Below are positions 19,151 through 30,554 of a stretch of 64,000 nt of DNA, piece after piece (within the stretch, counting starts at the first letter, position 1; each line of letters starts with the position of its first letter). Made by a program: the position numbers and the translations under genes. The DNA is taken from NCBI GenBank assembly GCA_030844895.1, contig CM061231.1:138665023-138729022 (forward strand). The letters are read 5' to 3'. The stretch comes from Ambrosia x helenae (taxonomy: Eukaryota; Streptophyta; Magnoliopsida; Asterales; Asteraceae). The notes under the pieces were generated by a model that did not search any database, was not told the origin of the DNA, and saw nothing but the letters and a program-made list of their open reading frames with translations.

Positions 19151-21753
19151 TGTGACACCTGGCAAATTCTGGTTAACAACGTTGTCTAGATGAAAGTCTA
19201 CCTTAGCGAGTCACGCGTATATTGTACTTAACTGGGTTAGTTAAGTCGGGATATGGTTCGGGAACTATTGGTTAGTCTAGAAGATCATTGGATGTTGGTC
19301 TAGAGGTTCGTTAGATGTCGGTCCTTAACCAAGTGTACAAACGGTGACGATTTGTAGGATCGTCAGGGCATACGGAACGTACGAGTCTCGAGTCCCGGGA
19401 ATTGGTGAACGAGTGTAAATATGTGTATTTACTTGTGTTATGTGTTTACAATCATTATATGACTTGTCGGTACATGAATATGCATTAACATATGTTAAAA
19501 CGGGGTTTAACGCGCAAAACACACAAGACCAAACCCTATAGGCGAGTAGGAGGTCTACTCCCCTATAGGGGAGGCGAGTAGGGAGCCCATAAGGGCGATT
19601 AGGCCCTACTCGTGTATACCTAAGGGCGATTAGGCCCTAATCACTAGAACCTTCAGGCGATTACAAGCCCTAATCGCCTGAACTGCTGCACAATCGCATG
19701 TAACGTGCTGGAACGACTAGGAACACCTATAAATACAACACTTAACCTCCTAAACTCCCTAATATCAACCCTAGTCGTCCCATAACCGCCCCAAACACTT
19801 AAACAACCTCTGGAAGGCGATTTTGATCAAAAACACAAGGTTTCAAGGTCTAACCATCATTCTTTTACAATTCCAAGGTTTGATTCTCATCCATAACACT
19901 TTGTAAACATTTTTAATAAATCCCTAATGGTCCAGACCTGTTCATAAACGAAAAAGCTTTCTGAAAATCGTCAATAAGGGTTGTTAAACGGATTATAACT
20001 AATTAACATGCGTTATGGGTATGTATGATTAGAAAGATAGGATTTTTATGGATCTTGATGATGTTTTGATGTATTATCATGCTAGGTCAGAATTAATATT
20101 GTTAGTATGATGATAGAAAACTCAGTAATCGGATAATAGGGTTATGATTACATGCGTTAATTGATGTTGCATGCTATGGGAATAGTGTTTGGATTGTTTT
20201 GGGTTGCATGCAGGACTGATTATACGAGGTTGAACGAAGGGTTTTGGGTTAAACATGTTTAGGATAGTGTTTGGGATGATATTGGGTAGTTACACACGTT
20301 CTGGATCTGATTTGGAGCGTTAAACGCGCGAAAAACCGGAACAGCATGGTTACAGGCGAGTAGCAATGCTAATCGCCTATAACTCATGCGAGTACAAGGC
20401 TAATCGCCAATATATAGGCGAGTAGAAGCCTATTCACTAGTAAGTTCATGCGAGTAGCCCTAATCACTAGTAAGTTCAGGGGAATAGCCCCTAATCGCAT
20501 GAAGTAAAGGGGAATAGCCCCTATTCGCCTATAACAGGGGCGAATAGGATGTCTAATCACTAGTTGACTTTCCTAATCACTAGTTGACTTTTCCTAATCG
20601 CGTGTACTGCTGCTGTAAGTGTAAATTAGCATTCCGAGACCCGATTTAACATGTAGTAACATGCTAGGAACCCCGTAACATGTCTAATAACTTGGTAACA
20701 TATATTTGGATGTATTTCGGTGATACATGAACTATGTGCTATAACTCGTTGTGTGTTAACGTATGTTAAGTATACTTGCGTTATTGTATGTTTTGGAGCG
20801 TAAACATAACACGGGGAGTCTCGGGTCACCAATGGGATGTCGAGTCTTGTACTTTGGGTCGGTTAAACAGTCACGGTGTTTTCAAACAAACTTGGTTATG
20901 GTCTGGACATCTAGGGACTAATTAACCTGCGGGTTATTAGTCTAAGTACTTGTAACTGTCGTATGTTAGGTCGCCACTGTACGGGACTAACATAGCAGCT
21001 GAGTTTACTCGGGATTAGGAGTAAAGCAACTTAAGGTGAGTTTACGGCCCCTCTTTTAACTGGTTTTACGTTTTCGGGGGAGAAAACATGTGTTAAAACA
21101 ACTATTTGGTAACAACTGTCATACTATGGGTTCTAACGTATACTACACGATCTTTGGAAGTCCCGGGGGGAACCATGAATGTGCGGGTTTGCACAACGGG
21201 GAAATGTGAATAGCGCTATTGGGAGTGACCAACCCCGCTCGTCGACTTGGAGGGTCGGCGGGTGCATATTGTCTCAAACAGGAACAACAGGAACATACAT
21301 CGGGCATACTTTTGGTATTCGAGTTAGTAATGGTTTTCCAATCGTGGTAGTAACAAACGTACGCCTAGCTAGCGTATACTGGTTTTCTATTTTGTTATAG
21401 TATGGACAGGTTGACTTGGTACTTGAACTGCAAACCTGTAAACTCACCAGCATTTTTGTGCTGACGTAAACTTTTACATGTTTTCTCAGGTCGCTAAGGT
21501 AGCATAATGGAACTAGGGCGCACGCGTCTGCACGGCGTCTAGATAGAGTTGCATGATTTCACAAACATTGAACTTGATTTATTTATGTTGGATTTTATTT
21601 GAATAAGCTTCCGCTGTAAACGGGAATATTAAACTGTGTTTTGAAATTACATTTTAATTCATTTAGACTTGTTTATTGTGATCGTTGGTTTGGATCCTGG
21701 TTTGTCATGCGCCTCGCGGTAAAACTCCGCAAGTGGATTTTGAGGGTGTGACA
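19151..21753 (+). repeat. 5' LTR of element B
   Basis: A 2603-bp LTR. TATAAATA at 19728-19735 is the likely promoter TATA box. Two stretches (about 19545-19690 and 20340-20600) are built of short inverted words such as 'ggcgagtag' and 'ctaatcgcc'. Small frames in it also occur in the 3' copy and are not considered genes. Confidence 0.95.
19728..19735 (+). promoter_or_regulatory. Likely TATA box of the element B LTR
   Basis: TATAAATA stands in 'cacctataaatacaac', the usual context of plant LTR promoters. The same box is present in the 3' LTR near 27696. The R region would begin about 30 bp downstream. Confidence 0.55.
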
Positions 21754-21756
21754 GAT

Positions 21757-21769
21757 TGGTATCAGAGCC
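21757..21769 (+). other. Primer-binding site of element B
   Basis: TGGTATCAGAGCC, three bases (gat) after the LTR, is the complement of the plant initiator tRNA-Met 3' end. Elements C and D carry the same arrangement, including the 'gat' spacer. Confidence 0.9.
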
Positions 21770-22309
21770 AATGGTTATAGTGAACTAGGACTGCATGTAG
21801 AGTCTAGTCTATAGCCGAGTCGCACACACTAGACGATCACATGGTACTAAACGTTATAGTGGTTTACATATGGTCTTGTCGGGGTGTCTCTAAATCGTTG
21901 GTCTTTCTACGTTACATCATCCGTTCTATCTTAGGTTGGGTTACCTGTTTTCTAGGCAGTGTGGTCTGTTGGAGTAACTCGTGTGTTCTTGAGATTTGTC
22001 CAAGGCTCGGACATCTCCCTTTCGCACTCCAATAGAAACACTTGTCATGAACTACCGTAGTATTACGGTGTGTAGCTAAGAGTCTATGTTCGGTGATTTG
22101 AACTTTGAACTAGGAGAACACTTGGAGGACCATGTAGAGCGTTTTATCATTTTGGGTGCACACAAAATCATAAAACGAAATGCATGGAAGCCCTAGTGAG
22201 CTCTGGGTTTGAGGGGATAGTCCTGGATTGGACCTGGCTTTAATCTTGTGAACATTAGTAGTTATCTTTAACTGCGAAACTAAATTTTCTCGTTCTTTCT
22301 GCCAGAATC

Positions 22310-25300
22310 ATGTCTGGAGTGCGTGGAGGACGAGGAGGTGGTCGCAATGGTGGACGTGGTGGTGGTCGTGGTGGTGCTGGTGGTCGTGGTGGAGGTATTA
22401 ACCTGTCACAGGCTGATCTGAACAACTTGCTCCAGGCTGCCTTTCAGTTAGGGCACAACGGTGGTGGTAAGTTGTTTTATCCATTTTCTTTGCCTCATTG
22501 GTGAGCCTTGTTTACGTATTTCGTGGTTTCTCATAAGGTTCATTTCAGGTGGTCCTGTTGACCCACCCCCACCCATGTGCACCTATAAGATGTTCCGGGA
22601 CTGCAAGCCCCAGGAATTCTCTGGCACCGAGGGTGCGGTCAGTTTGCTTAGGTGGTTGGAGAAAGTGGAGTCGGTATTCCTGATGTGTAACTGTCTCCCA
22701 GAAGATCGGGTGAAGTATTCGGCTGCGTTATTTCAGGACGTGGCATTGACTTGGTGGAATGGTATTACCCAGAACATGGGTATTGGGGAGGCATATGCTA
22801 TGCCATGGGAGAACTTTGTGCAGTTGCTGAAGCGGGAGTATTGCCCGAGAGAAGAGGTACAGAAGCTGGAGCATGAGGTGTGGAACCTCAAGATGACTGG
22901 GTCGGAAATCGAGAAGTATACGGTTAGGAGGAATGAGTTGGCAGTGCTATGTCCCGATTTGCACGTGCCAGAGTATCGTAAGATTGAACATTATGTCTCA
23001 GGGTTGGTGCCGGAAATTGCAGGGTTAGTGGCTGCTGGGAATCATCCTACTTATGCGGAGGTGGTTCGATCTGCACATAGGATGACTAATTTAAAGGTGA
23101 ATGAGGGGATTTTGCCGGCGAAAGGCTCGACTGCTAAGGCTCCAGAGAACAATAAGCGCAAGTGGGAAAATGACGGAAAAGGATCTGGGTCTACACAGCA
23201 GGGAAAAGGTTTGATAATGGGGGTTCATCGGCTTCGGGTAACAAGCAGGGTGGTTATGCGGGAAAACTGCCCAAATGCAACAAGTGTGGACGCCATCACC
23301 AAGGGAACTGCGACAGTAACCGTTGTCACCGCTGCCAGCGAACAGGCCACTATGCTAAAGATTGTCGGGTTACACTTCCATCGACTCAGACTCCGACTAA
23401 CAGTTCAGCTCCGACTACTCAGGGGACTACAGGGAAACAGGGATGCTACAACTGTGGTGACACTGGGCATTACAAGAAGGATTGCCCAAAACTGAAACAG
23501 GGTGGAAACAACGGGAATGGGAACAACGGGGGCGGCGGCAGAAATGCACGTGCCTTCGTCATTGGAGCTGCTGAGGCTAGGCAGGACCCTGATACAGTCA
23601 CCGGTACGTTTCTTCTCAATGATCATTCTGTTAGCGTGTTATTTGATTCTGGTGCCGACAAGAGTTTTGTATCCATGGGTGTTAGTCGACTGCTAGATGT
23701 AGTATCCGTACCATTAGAAACCAAGTATATTATTGAATTGGCTGACGGTAAAACGATTGAAGCTACTAGTGTTCTTCGGGAGTGTCAATTAGAATTGTCG
23801 GGTATAACGTTTCCCATCGACCTTATGCCGGTACCATTGGGTAGTTTTGACGTTGTGGTAGGAATGGATTGGTTATCTTTGTATCGCGCGGAGATCGTCT
23901 GTTACGATAAGGTTATTCGGATTCCTCTCCCTGATGGAGAATTTCTTTCTGTGTACGGTATCAAGGGTGGTGTTTCACTAAACATCATCTCTAGCATGAA
24001 AGCCCTTAAGTGTCTTCGAAAGGGTTATCCAGCCGTATTGGCGCTTTTATCTGTTTCCTCCAGTGATGAGAAGAAGATTGACGACATTCCGGTGGTACGC
24101 GAATTTCTTGATGTTTTTCCCGATGATTTATCTGGTCTTCCTCCTCATCGTCAAGTCGAGTTCGGTATTGATCTCGTACCAGGGGCTGCTCCTATTGCTC
24201 GGGCCCCCTACCGTCTTGCACCTCCCGAGATGCAGGAATTGTCTAGCCAGTTACAGGAACTCTTGGATAAGGGTTTCATCCGTCCAAGTTCTTCCCCTTG
24301 GGGAGCCCCGATTTTATTTGTCAAGAAGAAGGATGGGAGTTTCCGATTGTGTGTAGACTACAGAGAACTGAACAAGTTGACCGTCAAGAACCGTTATCCT
24401 CTTCCACGTATCGATGATCTATTCGACCAACTTCAGGGTTCTAGTTATTATTCCAAGATCGATTTGAGGTCCGGTTATCACCAGCTGCGCGTCAGGGAGG
24501 CTGACGTTGCAAAGACTGCTTTTCGAACACGTTATGGCCATTTCGAATTCTTGGTCATGCCTTTCGGTCTCACGAACGCACCAGCGGTTTTCATGGACTT
24601 GATGAACCGCGTCTGTAAACCGTATCTGGACAAGTTTGTCATTGTGTTTATTGATGACATTCTGATCTACTCCAAGAACGAGACCGAACACGGGGAACAT
24701 CTGCGGTTAGTTTTGGAGCTCTTGCGACGGGAACAACTTTACGCCAAGTTCTCAAAGTGTGACTTTTGGTTACGCGAAGTTCAATTCCTAGGACATGTGG
24801 TTAATGAATTAGGAATTCATGTCGATCCCGCTAAAATCGAAGCGATCAAGGACTGGGGAGCACCAAAGACGCCAACTGAGGTGCGGCAATTCCTAGGCCT
24901 TGCGGGCTATTATCGTCGTTTCATTCAGGGGTTCTCGAAGATTGCTCAACCCCTCACCACTCTCACTCAGAAGGATAAGAAATTCGACTGGGGTGAATCA
25001 CAAGAGTCCGCGTTTGAGGAACTAAAGTCTAAACTGTGTTCTGCTCCTATTTTGTCTTTACCTGAGGGTCCTGATGATTTTGTCGTTTACTGTGATGCTT
25101 CCATTCATGGACTCGGTTGCGTGTTGATGCAACGCGAGAAAGTGATTGCGTATGCTTCTCGTCAACTTAAGGTGCACGAGAAGAACTACACAACTCATGA
25201 CTTGGAGTTGGGTGCTGTGGTATTCGCGTTGAAAATTTGGAGACATTACTTGTACGGTACCAAATGCACCATCTACACCGATCACAAGAGTCTCCAACAC

Positions 25301-26950
25301 ATTTTCGACCAACAACACTTGAACATACGACAACGTCGCTGGATTGAACTTTTGAACGATTATGATTGTGCTATTAAGTACCATCCTGGCAAGGCGAATG
25401 TTGTAGCAGACGCCTTGAGCAGGAAGGAATCTTCTAAACCTCGTCGCGTTCGGGCGTTGCAGCTCACTATCCATTCGTCGTTGCCTGATCAACTCCGTTC
25501 TGCCCAATTGGAAGCTTTGAAGGAGGAAAACCTTAAAGCTGAAACCATGCACGGTGCCGACAAGCACCTGGAGCGAAGGCCTGATGGCCTGCACTATTTC
25601 GCAGAACGCGTATGGGTTCCTTTATTCGGGGGACTACGGGAGCTTGTTCTTGATGAGGCTCATAAGTCCCGGTATTCTATTCATCCTGGTTCGGATAAGA
25701 TGTACCAAGATCTGAAGGTGCTTTACTGGTGGCCAAACATGAGGTCGGACATAGCCTCATACGTGAGCAAATGCTTGACTTGTGCTAAGGTCAAGGTGGA
25801 ATACCAGAAACCGTCGGGTCTCCTGCAACAACCTGAAATTCCGGAATGGAAATGGGAACGGATTACTATGGATTTTGTCACACAACTTCCTAAGTCACCA
25901 AGCGGGAACGACAAGATATGGGTGATTGTCGATCGGTTAACGAAATCAGCCCATTTTCTTGCTATTAAGGAGACCGACACTATGGATCGTTTGGCTCGTC
26001 TTTACTTGAAAGAAGTTGTTTCTAAGCACGGGGTACCTGTTTCTATTATCTCGGATCGTGACTCCCATTTTACTTCTCACTTCTGGAAGTCTTTGCACAA
26101 GGCTTTGGGTACCCAACTAGACATGAGTACGGCTTACCATCCACAGACTGACGGTCAGAGTGAGCGTACGATTCAAACTTTAGAAGACATGCTGCGGGCG
26201 TGTGTGATCGATTTTGGCAAGGGTTGGGAAGCTCATCTGCCGTTGGTAGAATTCTCGTACAACAACAGTTATCACACGAGCATCAAGGCTGCTCCGTTCG
26301 AGGCACTGTACGGACGGAAATGCCGCTCTCCTCTTTGTTGGGCTGAAGTGGGCGAGAGTCAACTCACTGGGCCTGAACTAGTGTACGAAACTTCGGAAAA
26401 GATCGTACAGATTCGAAATCGGTTGGCGGCGGCACGGGACCGGCAAAAGAGTTATGCTGATCAGCGTCGCAAACCACTGGAATTCCAAGTCAATGACAAG
26501 GTACTTCTAAAAGTCTCACCGTGGAAGGGCGTCATACGCTTTGGGAAGCGTGGCAAACTCAATCCACGATATGTCGGCCCATTTACGATCCTGGAACGGA
26601 TTGGGCCGGTGGCATATCGACTTGATCTACCGACGGAGCTCGGTAACGTACATAACGTCTTTCACGTGTCAAACTTGAAGAAGTGTCTGGCTGACGAGTC
26701 TCTCATCGTTCCACTGGAAGAGATCAAGGTTGATGATCGTCTTCGCATTGTGGAAGAACCTGTAGAGATCCTTGATTACAAGATTCGTAGCCTACGTCAC
26801 AGCAAGATTCGTATCGTTAAGGTTCGGTGGAACTCGAACCGGGGACCGGAATATACATGGGAACCGGAGGATCAGATGAAGTCTAAGTATCCTCATCTCT
26901 TTCCTAAGGAAGCGTTCGAGTCGAGGCATGTCTCTTCGGCAGCTGAATGA
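22310..26950 (+). CDS. Gag-Pol of element B (intron-split, -1 shifted)
   Basis: Exon-like block 22310-22466 begins MSGVRGGRGGG and encodes an Arg/Gly-rich tail. Block 2 from 22549 encodes the gag domain (MFRDCKPQEFSG, WLEKVESVF, ALTWWNG) to about 23207. A -1 shift then leads into the zinc-knuckle region (CNKCGRHHQGNC, CHRCQRTGHYAKDC, CYNCGDTGHYKKDC). Pol follows without a break: protease LFDSGADKSFVS, RT with VIVFIDDILIYSK near 24645, RNase H with VVYCDASIHGLG near 25083, and integrase with the H-H-C-C site (EAHKSRYSIHPG...CLTCAK, about 25655-25785) and D,D-E core (MDFVTQLP; SDRDSHF; YHPQTDGQSERTIQTLED). A chromodomain-like C-terminus (VEILDYKIRSL...VKVRWNSNRGPEYTWEPE) ends at about 26880. 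The start ATG was chosen as the first one opening a gag-like frame. Apart from the two interruptions no lesion was seen, so the copy may be active. Confidence 0.9.
22467..22548 (+). other. Candidate 82-nt intron in gag of element B
   Basis: It begins with gtaagt and ends with a T-rich tract and tttcag. It is markedly T-rich compared with its GC-rich flanks. Joining the flanks restores a glycine codon and continues the gag frame. If retained, translation stops at 22502-22504 after 64 codons. It could instead be a small non-coding insertion that happens to have splice signals. Confidence 0.6.
23201..23207 (+). promoter_or_regulatory. Candidate -1 ribosomal frameshift site (G GGA AAA)
   Basis: GGGAAAA sits in the gag frame as cag-gga-aaa, exactly the X_XXY_YYZ arrangement of canonical slippery heptamers. 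Slipping back one base leads into the frame that encodes the zinc knuckles, protease and the rest of pol. Staying in frame gives about 95 further codons of low-complexity peptide to 23495. No clear pseudoknot was found by eye. A one-base deletion in the A run is the alternative. Confidence 0.5.
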
Positions 26951-26994
26951 ATCTCGGGTCGAGATTCCTTTTGACGTGGGGATGATGTGACACC
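26949..26994 (+). other. First hairpin/polypurine/LTR-start cassette of element B
   Basis: GAATCTC-gggtc-GAGATTC begins on the pol stop codon. Eighteen bases later comes TGTGACACC after 'ggggatga'. This copies the layout of the true polypurine site 133 bp downstream, but no LTR follows it. Confidence 0.7.
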
Positions 26995-27081
26995 TCGGGT
27001 AAATCTCTCTCTTGATTTCTACTCTCTATTGATTCCTATATGTTTGTTTATTCCCTTCGTTGTTTCTTTTGTTACTTACGC

Positions 27082-27118
27082 AATTTTCGGGACGAAAATT
27101 CTTTTAACGTGGGGATGA
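27082..27118 (+). other. Hairpin and polypurine tract before the 3' LTR of element B
   Basis: A 7-bp stem (AATTTTC-gggac-GAAAATT) is followed 18 bases later by the LTR start. 'gtggggatga' is the polypurine tract. Confidence 0.8.
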
Positions 27119-29730
27119 TGTGACACCTGGCAAATTCTGGTTAACAACGTTGTCTAGATGAAAGTCTACCTTAGCGAGTCACGCGTATATTGTACTTAAC
27201 TGGGTTAGTTAAGTCGGGATATGGTTCGGGAACTATTGGTTAGTCTAGAAGATCATTGGATGTTGGTCTAGAGGTTCGTTAGATGTCGGTCCTTAACCAA
27301 GTGTACAAACGGTGACGATTTGTAGGATCGTCAGGGCATACGGAACGTACGAGTCTCGAGTCCCGGGAATTGGTGAACGAGTGTAAATATGTGTATTTAC
27401 TTGTGTTATGTGTTTACAATCATTATATGACTTGTCGGTACATGAATATGCATTAACATATGTTAAAACGGGGTTTAACGCGCAAAACACACAAGACCAA
27501 ACCCTATAGGCGAGTAGGAGGTCTACTCCCCTATAGGGGAGGCGAGTAGGGAGCCCATAAGGGCGATTAGGCCCTACTCGTGTATACCTAAGGGCGATTA
27601 GGCCCTAATCACTAGAACCTTCAGGCGATTACAAGCCCTAATCGCCTGAACTGCTGCACAATCGCATGTAACGTGCTGGAACGACTAGGAACACCTATAA
27701 ATACAACACTTAACCTCCTAAACTCCCTAATATCAACCCTAGTCGTCCCATAACCGCCCCAAACACTTAAACAACCTCTGGAAGGCGATTTTGATCAAAA
27801 ACACAAGGTTTCAAGGTCTAACCATCATTCTTTTACAATTCCAAGGTTTGATTCTCATCCATAACACTTTGTAAACATTTTTAATAAATCCCTAATGGTC
27901 CAGACCTGTTCATAAACGAAAAAGCTTTCTGAAAATCGTCAATAAGGGTTGTTAAACGGATTATAACTAATTAACATGCGTTATGGGTATGTATGATTAG
28001 AAAGATAGGATTTTTATGGATCTTGATGATGTTTTGATGTATTATCATGCTAGGTCAGAATTAATATTGTTAGTATGATGATAGAAAACTCAGTAATCGG
28101 ATAATAGGGTTATGATTACATGCGTTAATTGATGTTGCATGCTATGGGAATAGTGTTTGGATTGTTTTGGGTTGCATGCAGGACTGATTATACGAGGTTG
28201 AACGAAGGGTTTTGGGTTAAACATGTTTAGGATAGTGTTTGGGATGATATTGGGTAGTTACACACGTTCTGGATCTGATTTGGAGCGTTAAACGCGCGAA
28301 AAACCGGAACAGCATGGTTACAGGCGAGTAGCAATGCTAATCGCCTATAACTCATGCGAGTACAAGGCTAATCGCCAATATATAGGCGAGTAGAAGCCTA
28401 TTCACTAGTAAGTTCATGCGAGTAGCCCTAATCACTAGTAAGTTCAGGGGAATAGCCCCTAATCGCATGAAGTAAAGGGGAATAGCCCCTATTCGCCTAT
28501 AACAGGGGCGAATAGGATGTCTAATCACTAGTTGACTTTCCTAATCACTAGTTGACTTTTCCTAATCGCGTGTACTGCTGCTGTAAGTGTAAATTAGCAT
28601 TCCGAGACCCGATTTAACATGTAGTAACATGCTAGGAACCCCGTAACATGTCTAATAACTTGGTAACATATATTTGGATGTATTTCGGTGATACATGAAC
28701 TATGTGCTATAACTCGTTGTGTGTTAACGTATGTTAAGTATACTTGCGTTATTGTATGTTTTGGAGCGTAAACATAACACGGGGAGTCTCGGGTCACCAA
28801 TGGGATGTCGAGTCTTGTACTTTGGGTCGGTTAAACAGTCACGGTGTTTTCAAACAAACTTGGTTATGGTCTGGACATCTAGGGACTAATTAACCTGCGG
28901 GTTATTAGTCTAAGTACTTGTAACTGTCGTATGTTAGGTCGCCACTGTACGGGACTAACATAGCAGCTGAGTTTACTCGGGATTAGGAGTAAAGCAACTT
29001 AAGGTGAGTTTACGGCCCCTCTTTTAACTGGTTTTACGTTTTCGGGGGAGAAAACATGTGTTAAAACAACTATTTGGTAACAACTGTCATACTATGGGTT
29101 CTAACGTATACTACACGATCTTTGGAAGTCCCGGGGGGAACCATGAATGTGCGGGTTTGCACAACGGGGAAATGTGAATAGCGCTATTGGGAGTGACCAA
29201 CCCCGCTCGTCGACTTGGAGGGTCGGCGGGTGCATATTGTCTCAAACAGGAACAACAGGAACAACAGGAACATACATCGGGCATACTTTTGGTATTCGAG
29301 TTAGTAATGGTTTTCCAATCGTGGTAGTAACAAACGTACGCCTAGCTAGCGTATACTGGTTTTCTATTTTGTTATAGTATGGACAGGTTGACTTGGTACT
29401 TGAACTGCAAACCTGTAAACTCACCAGCATTTTTGTGCTGACGTAAACTTTTACATGTTTTCTCAGGTCGCTAAGGTAGCATAATGGAACTAGGGCGCAC
29501 GCGTCTGCACGGCGTCTAGATAGAGTTGCATGATTTCACAAACATTGAACTTGATTTATTTATGTTGGATTTTATTTGAATAAGCTTCCGCTGTAAACGG
29601 GAATATTAAACTGTGTTTTGAAATTACATTTTAATTCATTTAGACTTGTTTATTGTGATCGTTGGTTTGGATCCTGGTTTGTCATGCGCCTCGCGGTAAA
29701 ACTCCGCAAGTGGATTTTGAGGGTGTGACA
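27119..29730 (+). repeat. 3' LTR of element B
   Basis: A 2612-bp copy of the 5' LTR with one extra 9-bp unit near 29265. TATA box near 27696. Confidence 0.95.
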
Positions 29731-29839
29731 CTTATATACTAACAACTCAGTTTCAAAAAAATAAATTATAACAACACATTTATTATTTTGTTGTATGTAA
29801 TTTTGTGATAACGTAATACGTGTAATAACCAAATTACAT

Positions 29840-30546
29840 CATGGTTTTGAAACCCGGACCGGATCGGCCGGTTCGACCGGTCGGATCGGGAAACGGACCT
29901 CAGGCGGTCCGAGTCGATACATTGGACCGCCTGTGCAATGGCCCGGAGGTTGAACCGCGGACCCGGGTCAGACCGGGGAACCAGTGTTAATGGGTCGGAC
30001 CGGACATTCTAACTCACTCTCGCAGCCCTCTGTCGTTCATCAATCTCTTTGATTTGCAGGTCTTTCTTGCACCGTCTGTCTCCTTTTTCATCTCTCTATC
30101 ACTGTTTCAAACTCTGTTTGAAGCTCAAGAAAAAAGGAACTGCTCAGCAAGAAGATGAGGGAACCACAAAAAGCAACAACTAAGAAATAGGAGGAGAATT
30201 ATTATTGTGTTATTCAAAAAGGATAAAGAAAATGTTGCTTCGAAACCTAATACACAACACACGATATATACAACTGTCTCCAATTAACTATTATTATTGT
30301 CAAGTCAATTCATTCTTAAGGTTTTAAAAAGAATGTATATAATATGTTTTTAACTGATTTTTGTTTCTAGTTATTTTATTTTAATTCTAAGTATTTGATA
30401 TAGAAAAAATATTATGTTGAATAATATATATATATATATATATAATGTAATCCGGTTCTAAGATCCGGTTCGACCGGTCGGACAGGTTCAACCAGTGAAC
30501 CAGTAAGACTACCGGTTCGATGTCCTGTCCGGTTATGAAAACATTG
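29840..30546. mobile_element. hAT-like non-autonomous element rich in CCGG words
   Basis: It starts CATGGTTTTGAAACCCGG and ends CCGGTTATGAAAACATTG, imperfect inverted termini. AATTACAT is repeated exactly on both sides (29832-29839 and 30547-30554), an 8-bp duplication. The first 170 bp and last 80 bp carry many 'ggttcgaccgg' words. The centre is AT-rich with a (TA)n run near 30425-30444. No transposase. Confidence 0.8.
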
Positions 30547-30554
30547 AATTACAT

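Larger units (their letters stand above)
19151..29730 (+). mobile_element. Element B: Tekay/del-like Ty3 chromovirus, young and nearly complete
   Basis: Complete structure: 2.6-kb LTRs beginning TGTGACACC and ending GGTGTGACA, an initiator-Met-type primer-binding site, gag, pol with C-terminal chromodomain-like tail, a polypurine tract, and TSD CTTAT on both sides (19146-19150 and 29731-29735). By eye the LTRs differ only by one 9-bp tandem unit (aacaacagg) near 21290/29265. This implies insertion very recently. Pol is open from the end of gag to its stop. Gag is interrupted by an intron-like segment and a -1 shift (see separate entries). Confidence 0.95.
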
